This document shows positions 9,701-17,417 of a stretch of 20,776 bases of DNA, piece by piece; the first letter of the stretch is position 1; the number at the start of each line of letters is the position of its first letter. The DNA comes from Coptodactyla brooksi. Its lineage: Eukaryota > Arthropoda > Insecta > Coleoptera > Scarabaeidae. The position numbers and the translations under genes are program-made. Where the stretch lies: assembly GCA_033557675.1 (NCBI GenBank), contig JAWQRM010000644.1, positions 1 through 20,776 of the forward strand. The letters run 5' to 3'. The notes beneath the pieces are model-generated. The model saw only the letters and a list, made by a program, of their open reading frames with translations. It was not told the DNA's origin and did not search any database.

Positions 9701-10522
9701 CTTTTCTTGTAACAAATTCTTGAGCAACGAGTAAATTACCACTGACGTATACGATGTAAGAACAATTAACTAACCCTGTATTTAACTTGTGATGTTCTCT
9801 TTGAACGTATTAGTATTCTGAATATCCTCAAAATTTAGAGAAATTGTGGATTTTTTACTTACGGGGTTGATTAATGTAACATAGCCATGTTACATTTATC
9901 TGTAGTAATATATACATGCAGAAGAGAACGTTACAATTTGTTTTTACGATTTTTACTTGTCAGGCCACATTTTTAGTCTTCCTTTATATTGGAGACATTT
10001 ATTTTCAAAACGAAACGAACGTAACTTTTAAAACGACAAGTAGCCACAGCGATGGCGAGCGCAATCGAAACGAAGAAATTCTCGCTTTTGGAGTATTTTG
10101 AAAATAAATATCTCGCTTAGTGACACGAAAAGAAAAGAAAAACTCTGTATATCTATAGCCATAGCGTAAACAAACATTGATACTATACGAGCCGATATTG
10201 TACGTTAAGGCGGGGGGTGGGCAGTGAACAGAAGGCCCTGAAATTCAAGCAGCAACGTTCCGGTCGAAGGTAAGGTTGGTGTATTAGCTGCTCAGGGCCT
10301 TTGGTTTACTGCGCACGAAGCTGTTTGGCAGCAAACGATTGGCCCTGCCGCAGAACGGTCGATGGGTCCAATTTTGATGCCGGTTTTTTGTTGTAGCCCG
10401 AACCGTTATACGCCCAAGTGAATATGGAGAAGAAGCGCAACCGCCAGTCCAGTCTGAGTAACGCGAATCATCTCGAAGACGCCCAACTCGTCGCTCGCAC
10501 CGGCAAGGACTCCTGGGTCTAG
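3694..10522 (+). CDS. p120ctn: p120-catenin / ARVCF / delta-catenin family armadillo protein (8 coding exons)
   Basis: Joined exons 3694-3728, 4208-4273, 4350-4391, 4477-5297, 5356-6111, 6238-7121, 7185-7286 and 10397-10522 give 2832 nt, 943 residues plus stop, with every junction in phase and GT..AG. Known role of the family: binds the juxtamembrane tail of classical cadherins at adherens junctions, stabilises cadherin at the surface and modulates Rho GTPases. Visible here: Pro/Tyr-rich N-terminal region (about 1-320), armadillo repeats (about 323-813) interrupted by a basic loop with four Lys at 584-587, and a tail ending DSWV, as in vertebrate ARVCF, delta-catenin and PKP4 but not p120 itself. 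Length is close to vertebrate ARVCF (~960). The N-terminal coiled coil of vertebrate members is not evident, so an upstream exon or start may exist. Four introns are 58-126 nt, one is 479 nt and one is 3.1 kb. Confidence 0.93.
3934..3951. repeat. Poly-A homopolymer run in intron 1
   Basis: About 17 consecutive A inside the first intron (3729-4207); low complexity, no function assigned. Confidence 0.9.
4208..4273 (+). CDS. p120ctn: Catenin gene, coding exon 2
   Basis: Bounded by CTGGCAG|G and TCAAG|GTAGGA. It reads LVNRRVEQRQEHSITHTEVTS (two phase-2 junctions). The charged, glutamine-rich composition fits the N-terminal region of this family, but the sequence is not diagnostic alone. Confidence 0.65.
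4350..4391 (+). CDS. p120ctn: Catenin gene, coding exon 3 (small)
   Basis: A 42-nt exon between TTTTCAG|G and donor GTAAGT (4392). It reads RRILQEKLPDMQHYK across its junctions and keeps the phase-2 pattern of its neighbours. It contains an ATG (MQHYK) that could serve as an alternative start for a shorter isoform. Confidence 0.65.
4477..5297 (+). CDS. p120ctn: Catenin gene, exon 4: N-terminal regulatory region
   Basis: An 821-nt exon (residues about 48-322), open throughout and much more CpG-rich than the surrounding introns. It contains a Thr/Val/Lys-rich patch (TTVTKVVREIQQ) resembling the conserved segment upstream of the armadillo domain in ARVCF and p120. This is followed by a long Pro-, Tyr-, His- and Gly-rich low-complexity stretch with many tyrosines that are candidate phosphorylation sites. 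It ends at donor AGAG|GTAATT; the next intron is only 58 nt and contains an in-frame stop. Confidence 0.9.
5356..6111 (+). CDS. p120ctn: Catenin gene, exon 5: armadillo repeats, first half
   Basis: Residues about 322-574. It starts MRWRDPNLTEVIGFL, the family's typical entry into armadillo repeat 1, then ANAAAYLQHLCY, ACGALRNLSYGR, ELVTGVIWNMSS, the PHSGW insert block, ASGVLRNVSS and ENCVCILRNLSYR. These are the helical repeat cores that form the cadherin-binding groove. The exon ends with one base of a Gly codon shared with the next exon. Confidence 0.95.
6238..7121 (+). CDS. p120ctn: Catenin gene, exon 6: basic loop and armadillo repeats, second half
   Basis: Residues about 574-868. It opens with GENLGCFGGSKKKKDAQ, the basic loop between repeats 5 and 6 (the ARVCF counterpart also has CFGGKK). 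Then follow ELLWQPEVV, AAAGALQNLAA, AAVRKEKGLPILVELLRM, ATALRNLAID and RNKELIGKYAMRDLV, very close to vertebrate delta-catenin. The last armadillo repeat ends near residue 813; the remainder is polar and disordered. The donor is AGA|GTACGT at 7122. If the 63-nt intron is retained the frame stops four codons later (VRNL). Confidence 0.95.
7185..7286 (+). CDS. p120ctn: Catenin gene, exon 7: C-terminal linker
   Basis: 102 nt, phase 0 at both ends, between TTTCTAG|AACGAA and CAGCA|GTAAGT. It encodes NEDIPMADMAYPEP and then a Pro/Gly-rich stretch. The short DIPM motif is shared with the corresponding region of ARVCF. Confidence 0.85.
7287..7939. other. Proximal part of the large last intron of the catenin gene
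   Basis: AT-rich intronic DNA with no exon-like frame. A TACAGGGTGG motif at 7631-7640 resembles a transposon end and is considered in the findings. Confidence 0.5.
7940..9710. repeat. Satellite array 1, ~164-bp unit, in the catenin intron
   Basis: About ten tandem units. The landmark CAGCATTTAT falls near 8247, 8411, 8574, 8737, 8901, 9066, 9231, 9393 and (degenerate) 9557, a period of 162-165 nt. Each unit carries TTTACAGTGAATTTAAAATA, GATATATCTGCTTAACAG, GTGGAACAAAACTAATT and AAATTCAATTTAAAACC. Units alternate between an A form (ATAAAAACTTTTTG..CATTTATACGTACAATGATATTCA) and a B form (TTATTGGCATTTTT..CATTTATATTTGCAATGATTTCA), so the repeat is a ~328-bp dimer. The first unit, from about 7940, is degenerate, and the last (about 9520-9710) has a distinct end sequence also found at the end of array 2. 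Confidence 0.92.
9916..10101 (+). CDS. Small hypothetical ORF, possible signal-anchor peptide
   Basis: 61 codons inside the catenin intron. I do not recognise it. The first ~28 residues include a hydrophobic stretch (FVFTIFTCQATFLVFLYIG) preceded by Lys and Arg, as in a type II signal anchor. It is followed by two N-glycosylation sequons (NET and NVT) and a polar tail (SSHSDGERNRNEEI). An AATAAA lies just past the stop (about 10105). It could be the first exon of a nested gene, an unrelated small protein, or chance in AT-rich DNA; no continuing exon was found. Confidence 0.18.
   Translation: MQKRTLQFVFTIFTCQATFLVFLYIGDIYFQNETNVTFKTTSSHSDGERNRNEEILAFGVF
10225..10310. other. GC-rich intronic inverted repeat upstream of the DSWV exon
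   Basis: AAGGCCCTGA at 10232-10241 is the exact reverse complement of TCAGGGCCTT at 10292-10301. Inside it, AGCAG (10248-10252) can pair with CTGCT (10288-10292). The loop contains a splice-donor-like CGAAG|GTAAGG at about 10269-10275. The segment is much richer in G and C than the rest of the intron. It may be a structured splicing element or part of a cryptic exon; function is not established. Confidence 0.45.
10397..10522 (+). CDS. p120ctn: Catenin gene, terminal exon encoding the DSWV PDZ-binding tail
   Basis: Acceptor TTTTTTGTTGTAG|CCC, phase 0. It encodes PEPLYAQVNMEKKRNRQSS through ARTGKDSWV and a TAG stop. DSWV at the C terminus is the class-defining PDZ ligand of vertebrate ARVCF, delta-catenin and PKP4 (known partners there include Erbin, Scribble and ZO-1). 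It is a strong independent confirmation of the family. It lies 3110 nt from the previous exon. Confidence 0.92.
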   Translation, partial: PEPLYAQVNMEKKRNRQSSLSNANHLEDAQLVARTGKDSWV

Positions 10523-10975
10523 TCGTCCGACCTACACTTGTTATATATCAATGTTAAAAAGTCGCATATTCAGATATATAAAAATGCACTGATTCATATT
10601 AAATATGTAATAATATTTAGTTCTTGGTTTACTGTGATGAGCTTTGAAATAAATTTTTGCTGTAAATATTATTTTCACATCCAAATTCCTTCTTTTTTTT
10701 TTTATATATGTATTTTTATTTTGTAAACAATTTATTATTATTATTATTATTTTGTTTTCGAAATACATTTTTTTTTTTATTTTAAATAAATTTATTATTA
10801 TATACTTAAATTATAATCAATATACACGTTTATAAATATATTATAGAAATTGTTTTAATTATATAAATATATATTACATTTTTATAGGTATACATGTAAA
10901 AAAAAAAAGACGCGTGAGATCATTTAAAATAATTCAAATATACAATAGTCAATTTTAATATTGTTTTTAATAAAC
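10523..10975 (+). terminator. Probable 3' UTR and polyadenylation region of the catenin gene
   Basis: Very AT-rich DNA after the stop codon with AATAAA signals at 10648-10653, 10785-10790 and 10969-10974. Which is used cannot be told from sequence alone. Confidence 0.5.
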
Positions 10976-12771
10976 CAATTATCATTAATTTTCGTCTATT
11001 TTATTACCAAGCTTTTACTGTTCGATTTTGAAATACCGAAAGACAGATTTTTATTCCTAAATCGTTTTTGTTCAGGATTTTAACTGTTTTTTTTTTCAAT
11101 TCTAGAATTTATTCGATAAATAAGGAAAATTGCTTTATTTATATAGGTTTAAATTCCCCATAAAGTAGAATAATAATTTATTAAATCCGCCCACAGGTTA
11201 AAAAATTCTGTTGCAATTTAAGGGTACATTATCCCTAATCAATCCTTTAAAATTTTTTAACGGACCTCTATTTACAAAAAGATAAATGCCCTTAGTTCAC
11301 TCAGAACGTCTACGAAATTTGGGTTTCCTAAGTTAAAGTATTATTGAGATATTAATTATTTTTGAAATATTTAACCTCACTTTGAAGGGCTATCTTCTCA
11401 GGGGTACAACTTGGGTTAAATCATCATATTTTAGCTTTCCTTACATGCCTTTGCTCTGTGTCGGTTCTTATGCGAATCACCCTGTATATTGATAATCTGC
11501 AATAATCGTGAGGCACGATTTATGTTGAGCGGTGTACGCGATTGACGTTTCTGCGCAAGCGCGGGTTATGTTATTTTTATTCGAGCGTTACCCGTTTATT
11601 ATTTATAAGGTTTTCCTTAAGGATTAAAGATTAGAACAATAGATTTCGACTAATAGTAAGTTTTGAATAGATGACATTGTCTAATTGATTATTGATAAGT
11701 TATACAGTGATAAAAAATTGTTAGGTAGGCAACACATTTTGCACAATGCAAACAAAAACGCACATATGGTTTTAAAACATTTACTTAACTGTTTAATAAA
11801 ACTGAAATCATGTTTTCAGTTATCTGTAACGTAGTGTCGGTTATTTTTTAAACTTTTAATTGTGTGATTCAAGTAATTAGTTGCGCGTCACTGGTAATTA
11901 CGCATGCGTAACGCCACGTTCGAATCTTTGGACACCGGAAATCAGGTGTTGCCGGTGTCATTTCGATTGCCAGGATTTTATTTAACGGGCGTTCTCGATA
12001 ACAGAAAATTTCTGTGACTCGTCGAGCGTCGTTATCTGACAAGGTTTCAGAGATAATTATTGTCTTATGACTAACCCGAGCTCGTGCGTCAAATGGTTAT
12101 TTCCATACGAATCTTGTCAGAACAATGGAAAGATATGACGGTGAAAAAAAGTATCAAATACAATTAACGGAGTCGATAATAAGTTGTATAATACGAATTC
12201 TTTTGTACATTTTTGTAATTATCACGCTGTTAAGGTTCGAGTTCTAGTAATAATAACGGTAATTGATAAATAATCGTATCAATAAAATCGATTGCAACAT
12301 TTATTATAATGAACGACACGGCGATAAGGGTTAAGTTTTTCGCTCTACTTTTTAGAGATCCGTCCTCATTATGTGCAATATTTACAGAGATAGATAAGGG
12401 ACGTGTTTCACTAGAATCAATATTTATTTAGAAATACGAAGTTTCAAAATAGATTTCGAATCGTTCCCTGGAAATTATGACCGTGAGTCACATGCGGTAA
12501 AAATTCTAATTGGTCTTAACGAGGCGTATTTTTAGAGTTGTTTGTCTTTTTTTTTTTTTCGTTTAAGTAAAGGTTATTTCGTTATATGAGGTTTTTGAAT
12601 TAAAAATTGATAGAGCTCGGAGGTTCCTAATAGAAATCTATTTTCGACGCGTTCGATAAAATTCCGACTGAAGTGAAAACCGTGGTTATTACATAAGAAT
12701 AGAAAGATCGGGGTGTATCGAGTATATTCTAGTATCTCGAAACCTTTAATTATTCGATCTGGCCTCGTAGC
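10976..12771. other. Intergenic DNA between the two genes
   Basis: No credible ORF or RNA gene. It holds an ACCCTGTA motif at 11479-11486 of the kind common in insect repeats and a GACACCGG / CCGGTGTC inverted repeat (11931-11938, 11952-11959). The part nearest the downstream gene (about 11900-12770) may include its promoter, but no core element is clear. Confidence 0.45.
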
Positions 12772-12832
12772 GGAAGGGGAAGGGAGGTGGAGGGGGGTAT
12801 GGTAAGGGGGAGGGAGATGGGGGGGGGAGGTA
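12772..12832 (+). promoter_or_regulatory. G-rich purine tract with quadruplex-forming potential upstream of GlcT
   Basis: About 60 nt almost lacking C, with G runs of 4, 3, 6, 5, 3 and 9 separated by short loops, e.g. GGGGGAGGGAGATGGGGG. This meets the usual G3+ quadruplex pattern on the + strand, which would be the RNA strand if transcribed. It ends in GGGAG|GTAAGT, a strong splice donor consensus (GT at 12831-12832). It may therefore be the end of a non-coding first exon of GlcT, about 200 nt upstream of the start codon. Role inferred. Confidence 0.45.
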
Positions 12833-13034
12833 AGTTCAAACCAACTGTAGAGGTTATCTCGGTGTAGGTCCTGATGATCACTCCTTCATTTGGAGTGATG
12901 TTCAATACTTAATTGTTTAGTATAATGTTCGGCGCGTAATCGAAAAGCCATTTTATGAGTGAAAATGTTCGCAAACGCCTACAAAATACGTATGTACAGT
13001 ACTCAAGTGAAGTGGAAAACATAACTAAACAAGA
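12833..13034 (+). other. Presumed 5' leader / first intron of GlcT
   Basis: Between the G-rich tract and the ATG. A possible acceptor, TTAATTGTTTAG|T near 12919, would produce a leader exon running into the start codon; unverified. Confidence 0.3.
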
Positions 13035-13132
13035 ATGGCACCAATGCTGTACACCCTCTATGGATTTGCTATATTTTTCTTTATATTTTGGTGCGCCATG
13101 TGGTTACTACATCTTATAGCTATCTTCTACGG
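13035..13132 (+). CDS. GlcT: GlcT exon 1: N-terminal membrane anchor
   Basis: MAPMLYTLYGFAIFFF, then IFWCAMWLLHLIAIFY, ending with two bases of a Gly codon at donor GG|GTAAGA. A second in-frame ATG is codon 4. The 56-nt intron that follows is normal for insects. Confidence 0.9.
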
Positions 13133-16100
13133 GTAAGAAATCGAACCGGAATTACCGTAAACCCTAAACCTCTCCGTTTTGTTTCTAGTAAATACAGGCT
13201 TCATCAAAAAGTGAACTCGTTAGACTCCGAAGCACCGTACCCGGGAGTGTCGATAATCAAACCTCTCATGGGCGTCGATCCTAATTTATTCTCAAACTTA
13301 GAAACGTTCTTCACGATCACCTACCCGAAGTACGAAATATTATTTTGCATAGAAGACGATACCGACCCCGCCATTATGCTGGTTAAAAGCCTAATGGAAA
13401 AATATCCGAAAGTCGATGCGAAACTTTACATCGGAGCAGGCGTCGTCGGAGTAAATCCGAAAATTAACAATATGAACAAAGCTTACGATGCGGTCAACTA
13501 CGAATTCGTTCTTATATCTGATAGCGGAATAAGAAGTAAGCGTTACGCGTAAATATGTCCACTTGATACTCAATTTTTTTTTTTATCACGGAGAATATAT
13601 TTATTTATCTTTCAAGAAGTCTTATTAAAAAAGTCAATATTTATCTACAACGGTTATCTACAAAATTCGGTTAGTTACAATTAATCTGCATGAAACTTGT
13701 TTTACTGTGAATTTCATGTACGTTTTATGTGATATCTGCTTAACAGCAGTAGGTGGAACAAAACTCCTTATAACATAAAGTGTTAAATTCAATTTAAAAT
13801 CTTTTTTATTATAAAAACTTTTTGCCCAGCATTTATACGTACAATGCTATTCATAAGAAACTTGTTTTACACTGAATTTAAAATACGTTTCGTGATATAT
13901 CTGCTTAACAGTAATAAGTGGCACAAAACTAATTCTAATGGAAAGTTCTAAATTCAATTTAAAACCTTTTTTGTTATAAAAACTTTTTGCCCAGCATTTA
14001 TACGTACAATGCTATTCATAAGAAACTTGTTTTACACTGAATTTAAAATACGTTTCGTGATATATCGGCTTAACAGTAATAAGTGGAACAAAACTAATTA
14101 TAAGGGAAAGTTTTAAATTCAATTAAAAGCATTTTTTATTATAAAAACTTTGCCCAGCATTTATATGTACAATGCTATTCATAAGAAACTTGTTTTACAG
14201 TGAATTTAAAATACGTTTTGTGATATATCTGCTTAACAGCAAAGGGTGGAGCAAAACTAATTATAATGGACAGTCTTAAATTCAATTTAAAACCTTCTTA
14301 TTATAGATATTTTTGCCCAGCATTTATAGAGAGTAAAATAAATTTCATTCAAAGAAATTTCATTAAAAAAAATTTATTTTACTGTCAATTTAAGTGGAAC
14401 AAAACTAATTATAACTGAAAGTTATCAGCAGTAAAACTTATCACGGTATTTATATTAACTTATTTTAGCGTGGAGTTAATACCTACCTAATAGTAATTTT
14501 TCACACTGAATTTAAAATACGTTTTTTGATATATCCGCTTAACAGTAATAAGTGGATCAAAATTAATACTAATGGAAAGTTTTAAATTCAATTTAAAAGC
14601 TTTTTTTATTATAAAAATTTTGCCCAGCATTTAAAATGTTATTTATTATAAAAACTTTGCTGAGCATTTATATGTACAATGCTATTCATAAGAAATTTGT
14701 TTTACAGTGAATTTAAAATACATTTTGTGATATATCTGTTTAACAGTAATAAGTGAAACAAAACTAATTATAAGGAAAAGTTTTAAATTCAATTTAAAAC
14801 TTTTTCTATTATAAAAACTTTGCCCAACATTTATATGTACAATGGTGTTCATGAGAAACTTGTTTTACAGTGAATTTAAAATACGTTTTGTGATATATCT
14901 GTTTAACAGCAATAAGTGAAACAAAATTAATTATAAGGAAAAGTTTTAAATTCAATTTAAAATCTGTTTTATTATAAAATACTTTGCCCAGCATTTATAT
15001 GTACAATAATATTCATAAAAACTGGTTTTACAGTGAATTTAAAATACGTTTTGTGATATATCTGTTTAGCAGTAATAAGTGAAACAAAATTAATTCTAAT
15101 GGACAGTCTTAAATTCGATTTAAAACCTTCTTATTATGGATATTTTTGCCCAGCATTTATATTTACTATGATTTCATAAGAAAAATCATTTTACTGTCAA
15201 CTCTGTCGTTTAATAGAACTAATTATAACGGAAAGTTATCAGCAGTGAAACTTATCATGGTATTTATAATTTATTTTAGTGTGGAGTTAGGTGCTTTTTT
15301 TACCGAGTGCTTTTTTTATAGGTGGAACAAAACTGGTTATCAGGGAATTTTTTAAATTCTATTTAAAACCTTTTTGTTATCACCATTTTCCTTTGATATT
15401 TACTACTATATTTATTTTCTCTTCTATTCAACGTAATATGTTCCACTTACCGAGTAACCTACGTAAGATTACTCCCCAAAAAAATAAATAAAAATTGGAA
15501 AAATAAATCTCAAAAATGTCTAGTTATTGTTGTTAAATGAGTAACGAATAATCCTGGGTATCAATAATATTAATTCCTTTATTATTATCTTATAAATGTC
15601 CTTATAAGTAGAGTCTTGTGTATGAAATTCGGTTAGTGACAACTAATATGAATTAATCTGCGTAGTTCCCACCAAAATACTTGCCGTTTCCCCCATATAT
15701 TTTGCAGTATGTATAAAATGAACCTATAATAAAATAGACCTAGCGACATGTATGTTATTTTAAATAATAATCTCAATTTGTACGTTATCAGTTTGCAAAT
15801 ACGTGTATTTAGTACTTGATACATATTAGGTGAAAAGTTTTCCGCTACTAAAAATGCCAGTTTTTATAGGTTTCTTCAATAAAATAATGTGACTTCTTCA
15901 ATAAAACTCCAGTCACATGTCCATTAAAATAATATTATCACAATTATTTTTAATTTCCCAAATTAACTATGTTCGTTATGAACAGATTATTATTTTAACA
16001 GGTGTTGATTTGAATTTCTTTGTTTTAAAGTGAAAGAGGACACGCTACAGGACATGATGCATTTCATGTCGGATAACACAGCCTTAGTTCATCAAATGCC

Positions 16101-17164
16101 ATTCACTAGTGATCGCGACGGATTTGCAGGAACCCTAGAGAAGATCTACTTTGGGACAGCTCAATCTCGTATATACTTAGCAGCGGATTTTATAAATGTA
16201 AACTGCCACACCGGAATGTCCACGTTAATACGGAAGACGGTGCTGGACGAGGACGGCGGATTGAAGACGTTCGGATGTTACCTGGCGGAAGATTTTTTTA
16301 TGGCAAAGTCGTTCATGGATAAGGGATGGAAAATGCGGATATGTAGCCACCCGGCGTTGCAAAATTCCGGAATATGTGACGTCAACAGTTTCCAAGCTCG
16401 CCTTACAAGGTACGGCTAGATAAATATACAGTACAGCCTTTTTGTTTTTCAATCATAACTTGCTTCCAAGTTATCCGATCGTCCTGAAATTTTCCAGAGT
16501 TGTGAATTCATGATTGAAAAACAAGAGGGCGATAGACTTTTACGGTGACTGGTATTGAATGAGGATTTAATTTAATTTAGGTGGGCAAAACTACGCGTCG
16601 CGATGCTACCTCTCATCGTGATCATGGAACCACTTTCCGAATGTATGGTTATAGGTTTAGGAGCGGCATGGGCAGTCAACGTACTGTTTAAATGGGACGT
16701 ATTAGGATTTTACTTAATCCACATTTTATTGTGGTTCATCTGTGATTGGATATTATTGTCAATCGTTCAGGTATGGCATAACGTTACTGTTCAGTTCTAT
16801 TTATAAAATTCTTAACTGACGATAACCTTTTGACACACATATCAATGCCGAATAGAGATACTGATAACAACCAAACAAGTTTATTAAAGATGACATTGTT
16901 ATGTTGTCGTATTATCGGCGATTCTATTTATTATGTGGGTTCGTAGGTTGATTTTGAACTTAATCGCAATTCTTTTCGTTTCAGAATGGCTCGTTGCCTT
17001 TTAATAAGTTCGATTTTGTTGTCGCGTGGTTATTCCGAGAGTGTTCAGGTCCGTACCTGTTCCTCCACGCAATATTCGATCCGGAGATAAAGTGGAGATC
17101 GAGAATATACAAGTTGGCGTGGGGGGGAGTGGCGCAGGAGATCAAGCCGCGGATAAAATTCTAA
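13035..17164 (+). CDS. GlcT: Ceramide glucosyltransferase (UDP-glucose:ceramide glucosyltransferase), 5 coding exons
   Basis: Exons 13035-13132, 13189-13535, 16031-16409, 16581-16770 and 16985-17164 give 1194 nt, 397 residues (human UGCG has 394), all junctions in phase. The enzyme transfers glucose from UDP-glucose to ceramide on the cytosolic face of the Golgi, the first step of glucosylceramide-based glycosphingolipid synthesis. It is a GT21-family glycosyltransferase. Visible: N-terminal membrane anchor (about 5-31), PGVSIIKPLMGVDPNL, the D1 Asp at 92 (EDDTDPA), D2 at 144 (SDSGIR), Cys207 (NCHTGMS), D3 at 236 (AEDFFMAK), RLTRW at 272-276, and C-terminal hydrophobic segments (about 284-336 and 350-368). 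The start is chosen because the hydrophobic N-terminus matches the family. Odd: residue 193, His in mammals, is Gln. Intron 2 (2495 nt) contains satellite array 2. Confidence 0.96.
13189..13535 (+). CDS. GlcT: GlcT exon 2: nucleotide-sugar binding half of the catalytic domain
   Basis: Acceptor TTTCTAG|T. Encodes GKYRLHQKV, then the GT-A fold start, NLETFF, PKYEILFCIEDDTDPA (D92), VGVNPKINN and LISDSGIR (D144). Donor AGAA|GTAAGC at 13536. Confidence 0.95.
13663..13689. repeat. Left member of a direct repeat flanking satellite array 2
   Basis: AAATTCGGTTAGTTACAA followed by TTAATCTGC. The same blocks occur at 15625-15661 with a ~10-nt insertion, so the pair brackets the array. Confidence 0.65.
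13688..15395. repeat. Satellite array 2, same ~164-bp family, in GlcT intron 2
   Basis: About ten units of the array 1 family, in the same orientation. CAGCATTTAT falls near 13827, 13992, 14155, 14318, 14625, 14991 and 15150. Units are mostly A-like (CAATGCTATTCATAAGAAACTTG); B-like units occur near 14318 and 15150. Two units (13811-13975 and 13976-14140) are identical over about 90 nt. A truncated tail-type unit occurs mid-array (about 14424-14490). The array ends (about 15236-15395) with the same tail type as array 1: ATCAGCAGTGAAACTTATCA, then a TTATTTTAGTGTGGAGTTAGG block. Confidence 0.92.
15625..15661. repeat. Right member of a direct repeat flanking satellite array 2
   Basis: AAATTCGGTTAGTGACAAC, then AATTAATCTGC; counterpart of 13663-13689. 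Confidence 0.65.
15662..16030. other. Distal part of GlcT intron 2
   Basis: AT-rich. AATAAAA and CTTCTTCAATAAAA blocks are repeated near 15870-15905. Nothing else recognised before the acceptor at 16029-16030. Confidence 0.4.
16031..16409 (+). CDS. GlcT: GlcT exon 3: acceptor-binding and catalytic half
   Basis: Acceptor TTTTAAAG|TG. Encodes MKEDTLQDMM, ALVHQMPF, GFAGTLEKIYFGTAQ (Gln193), NCHTGMS, the catalytic AEDFFMAK (D236), ALQNSG and FQARLTR. Donor ACAAG|GTACGG. Confidence 0.95.
16581..16770 (+). CDS. GlcT: GlcT exon 4: C-terminal membrane-associated segments
   Basis: Completes the RxxRW motif across the junction (R275/W276), then KLRVAMLPL and MEPLSECMV, with two hydrophobic segments up to LLSIVQ. 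It aligns with the human ML..EPISEC region. Phase 0 at its 3' end. Confidence 0.95.
16985..17164 (+). CDS. GlcT: GlcT exon 5: C-terminal end
   Basis: NGSLPFNKFDFVVAWLFRE, then HAIFDPEIKWRSRIYKLAWGG and VAQEIKPRIKF followed by TAA. It corresponds to human FSKLDYAVAWFIRE, DPTISWRTGRYRL and TAEEILDV. Confidence 0.95.
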   Translation, partial: NGSLPFNKFDFVVAWLFRECSGPYLFLHAIFDPEIKWRSRIYKLAWGGVAQEIKPRIKF

Positions 17165-17417
17165 ACTTCGATCTAGATCGGTCAAGAAAAAAACGGAAAA
17201 CGTGTGTCTGTAAATAACCGGAACCTTCCCACAAACTTTTTCCAATCCTCGGACTAAATATAAAATAATACATATCGTCTGTAGGCATAGAATTTTACAT
17301 TTACATTTGTCGTAACTGTATACGTAAGCGCAGAATGTACTAACTATTGATGTTGTCGTCGTAAATTATTTCCTTTGTTACGTATATACTTTATTTATTA
17401 ATACTTTTGTGATATAA

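Larger units (their letters stand above)
9711..10396. other. Distal part of the last catenin intron
   Basis: Contains a 10-bp stem with a 4-nt loop (AATGTAACAT-AGCC-ATGTTACATT, 9873-9896), a small open frame (9916-10101), and from about 10195 an abruptly GC-richer segment leading to the acceptor of the terminal exon. Confidence 0.5.

Noticed and set aside
7940..9710. CRISPR-like regular repeats
   Set aside because: Units of ~164 bp are directly adjacent with no unique spacers, in a eukaryotic intron.
11881..11960. Hairpin GACACCGG / CCGGTGTC as a small RNA gene
   Set aside because: Only 8 paired bases, no tRNA-like or snRNA-like boxes nearby.
15146..15491. Overlapping ORFs of 66-69 codons
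   Set aside because: Produced by array 2 satellite units and their AT-rich tail.
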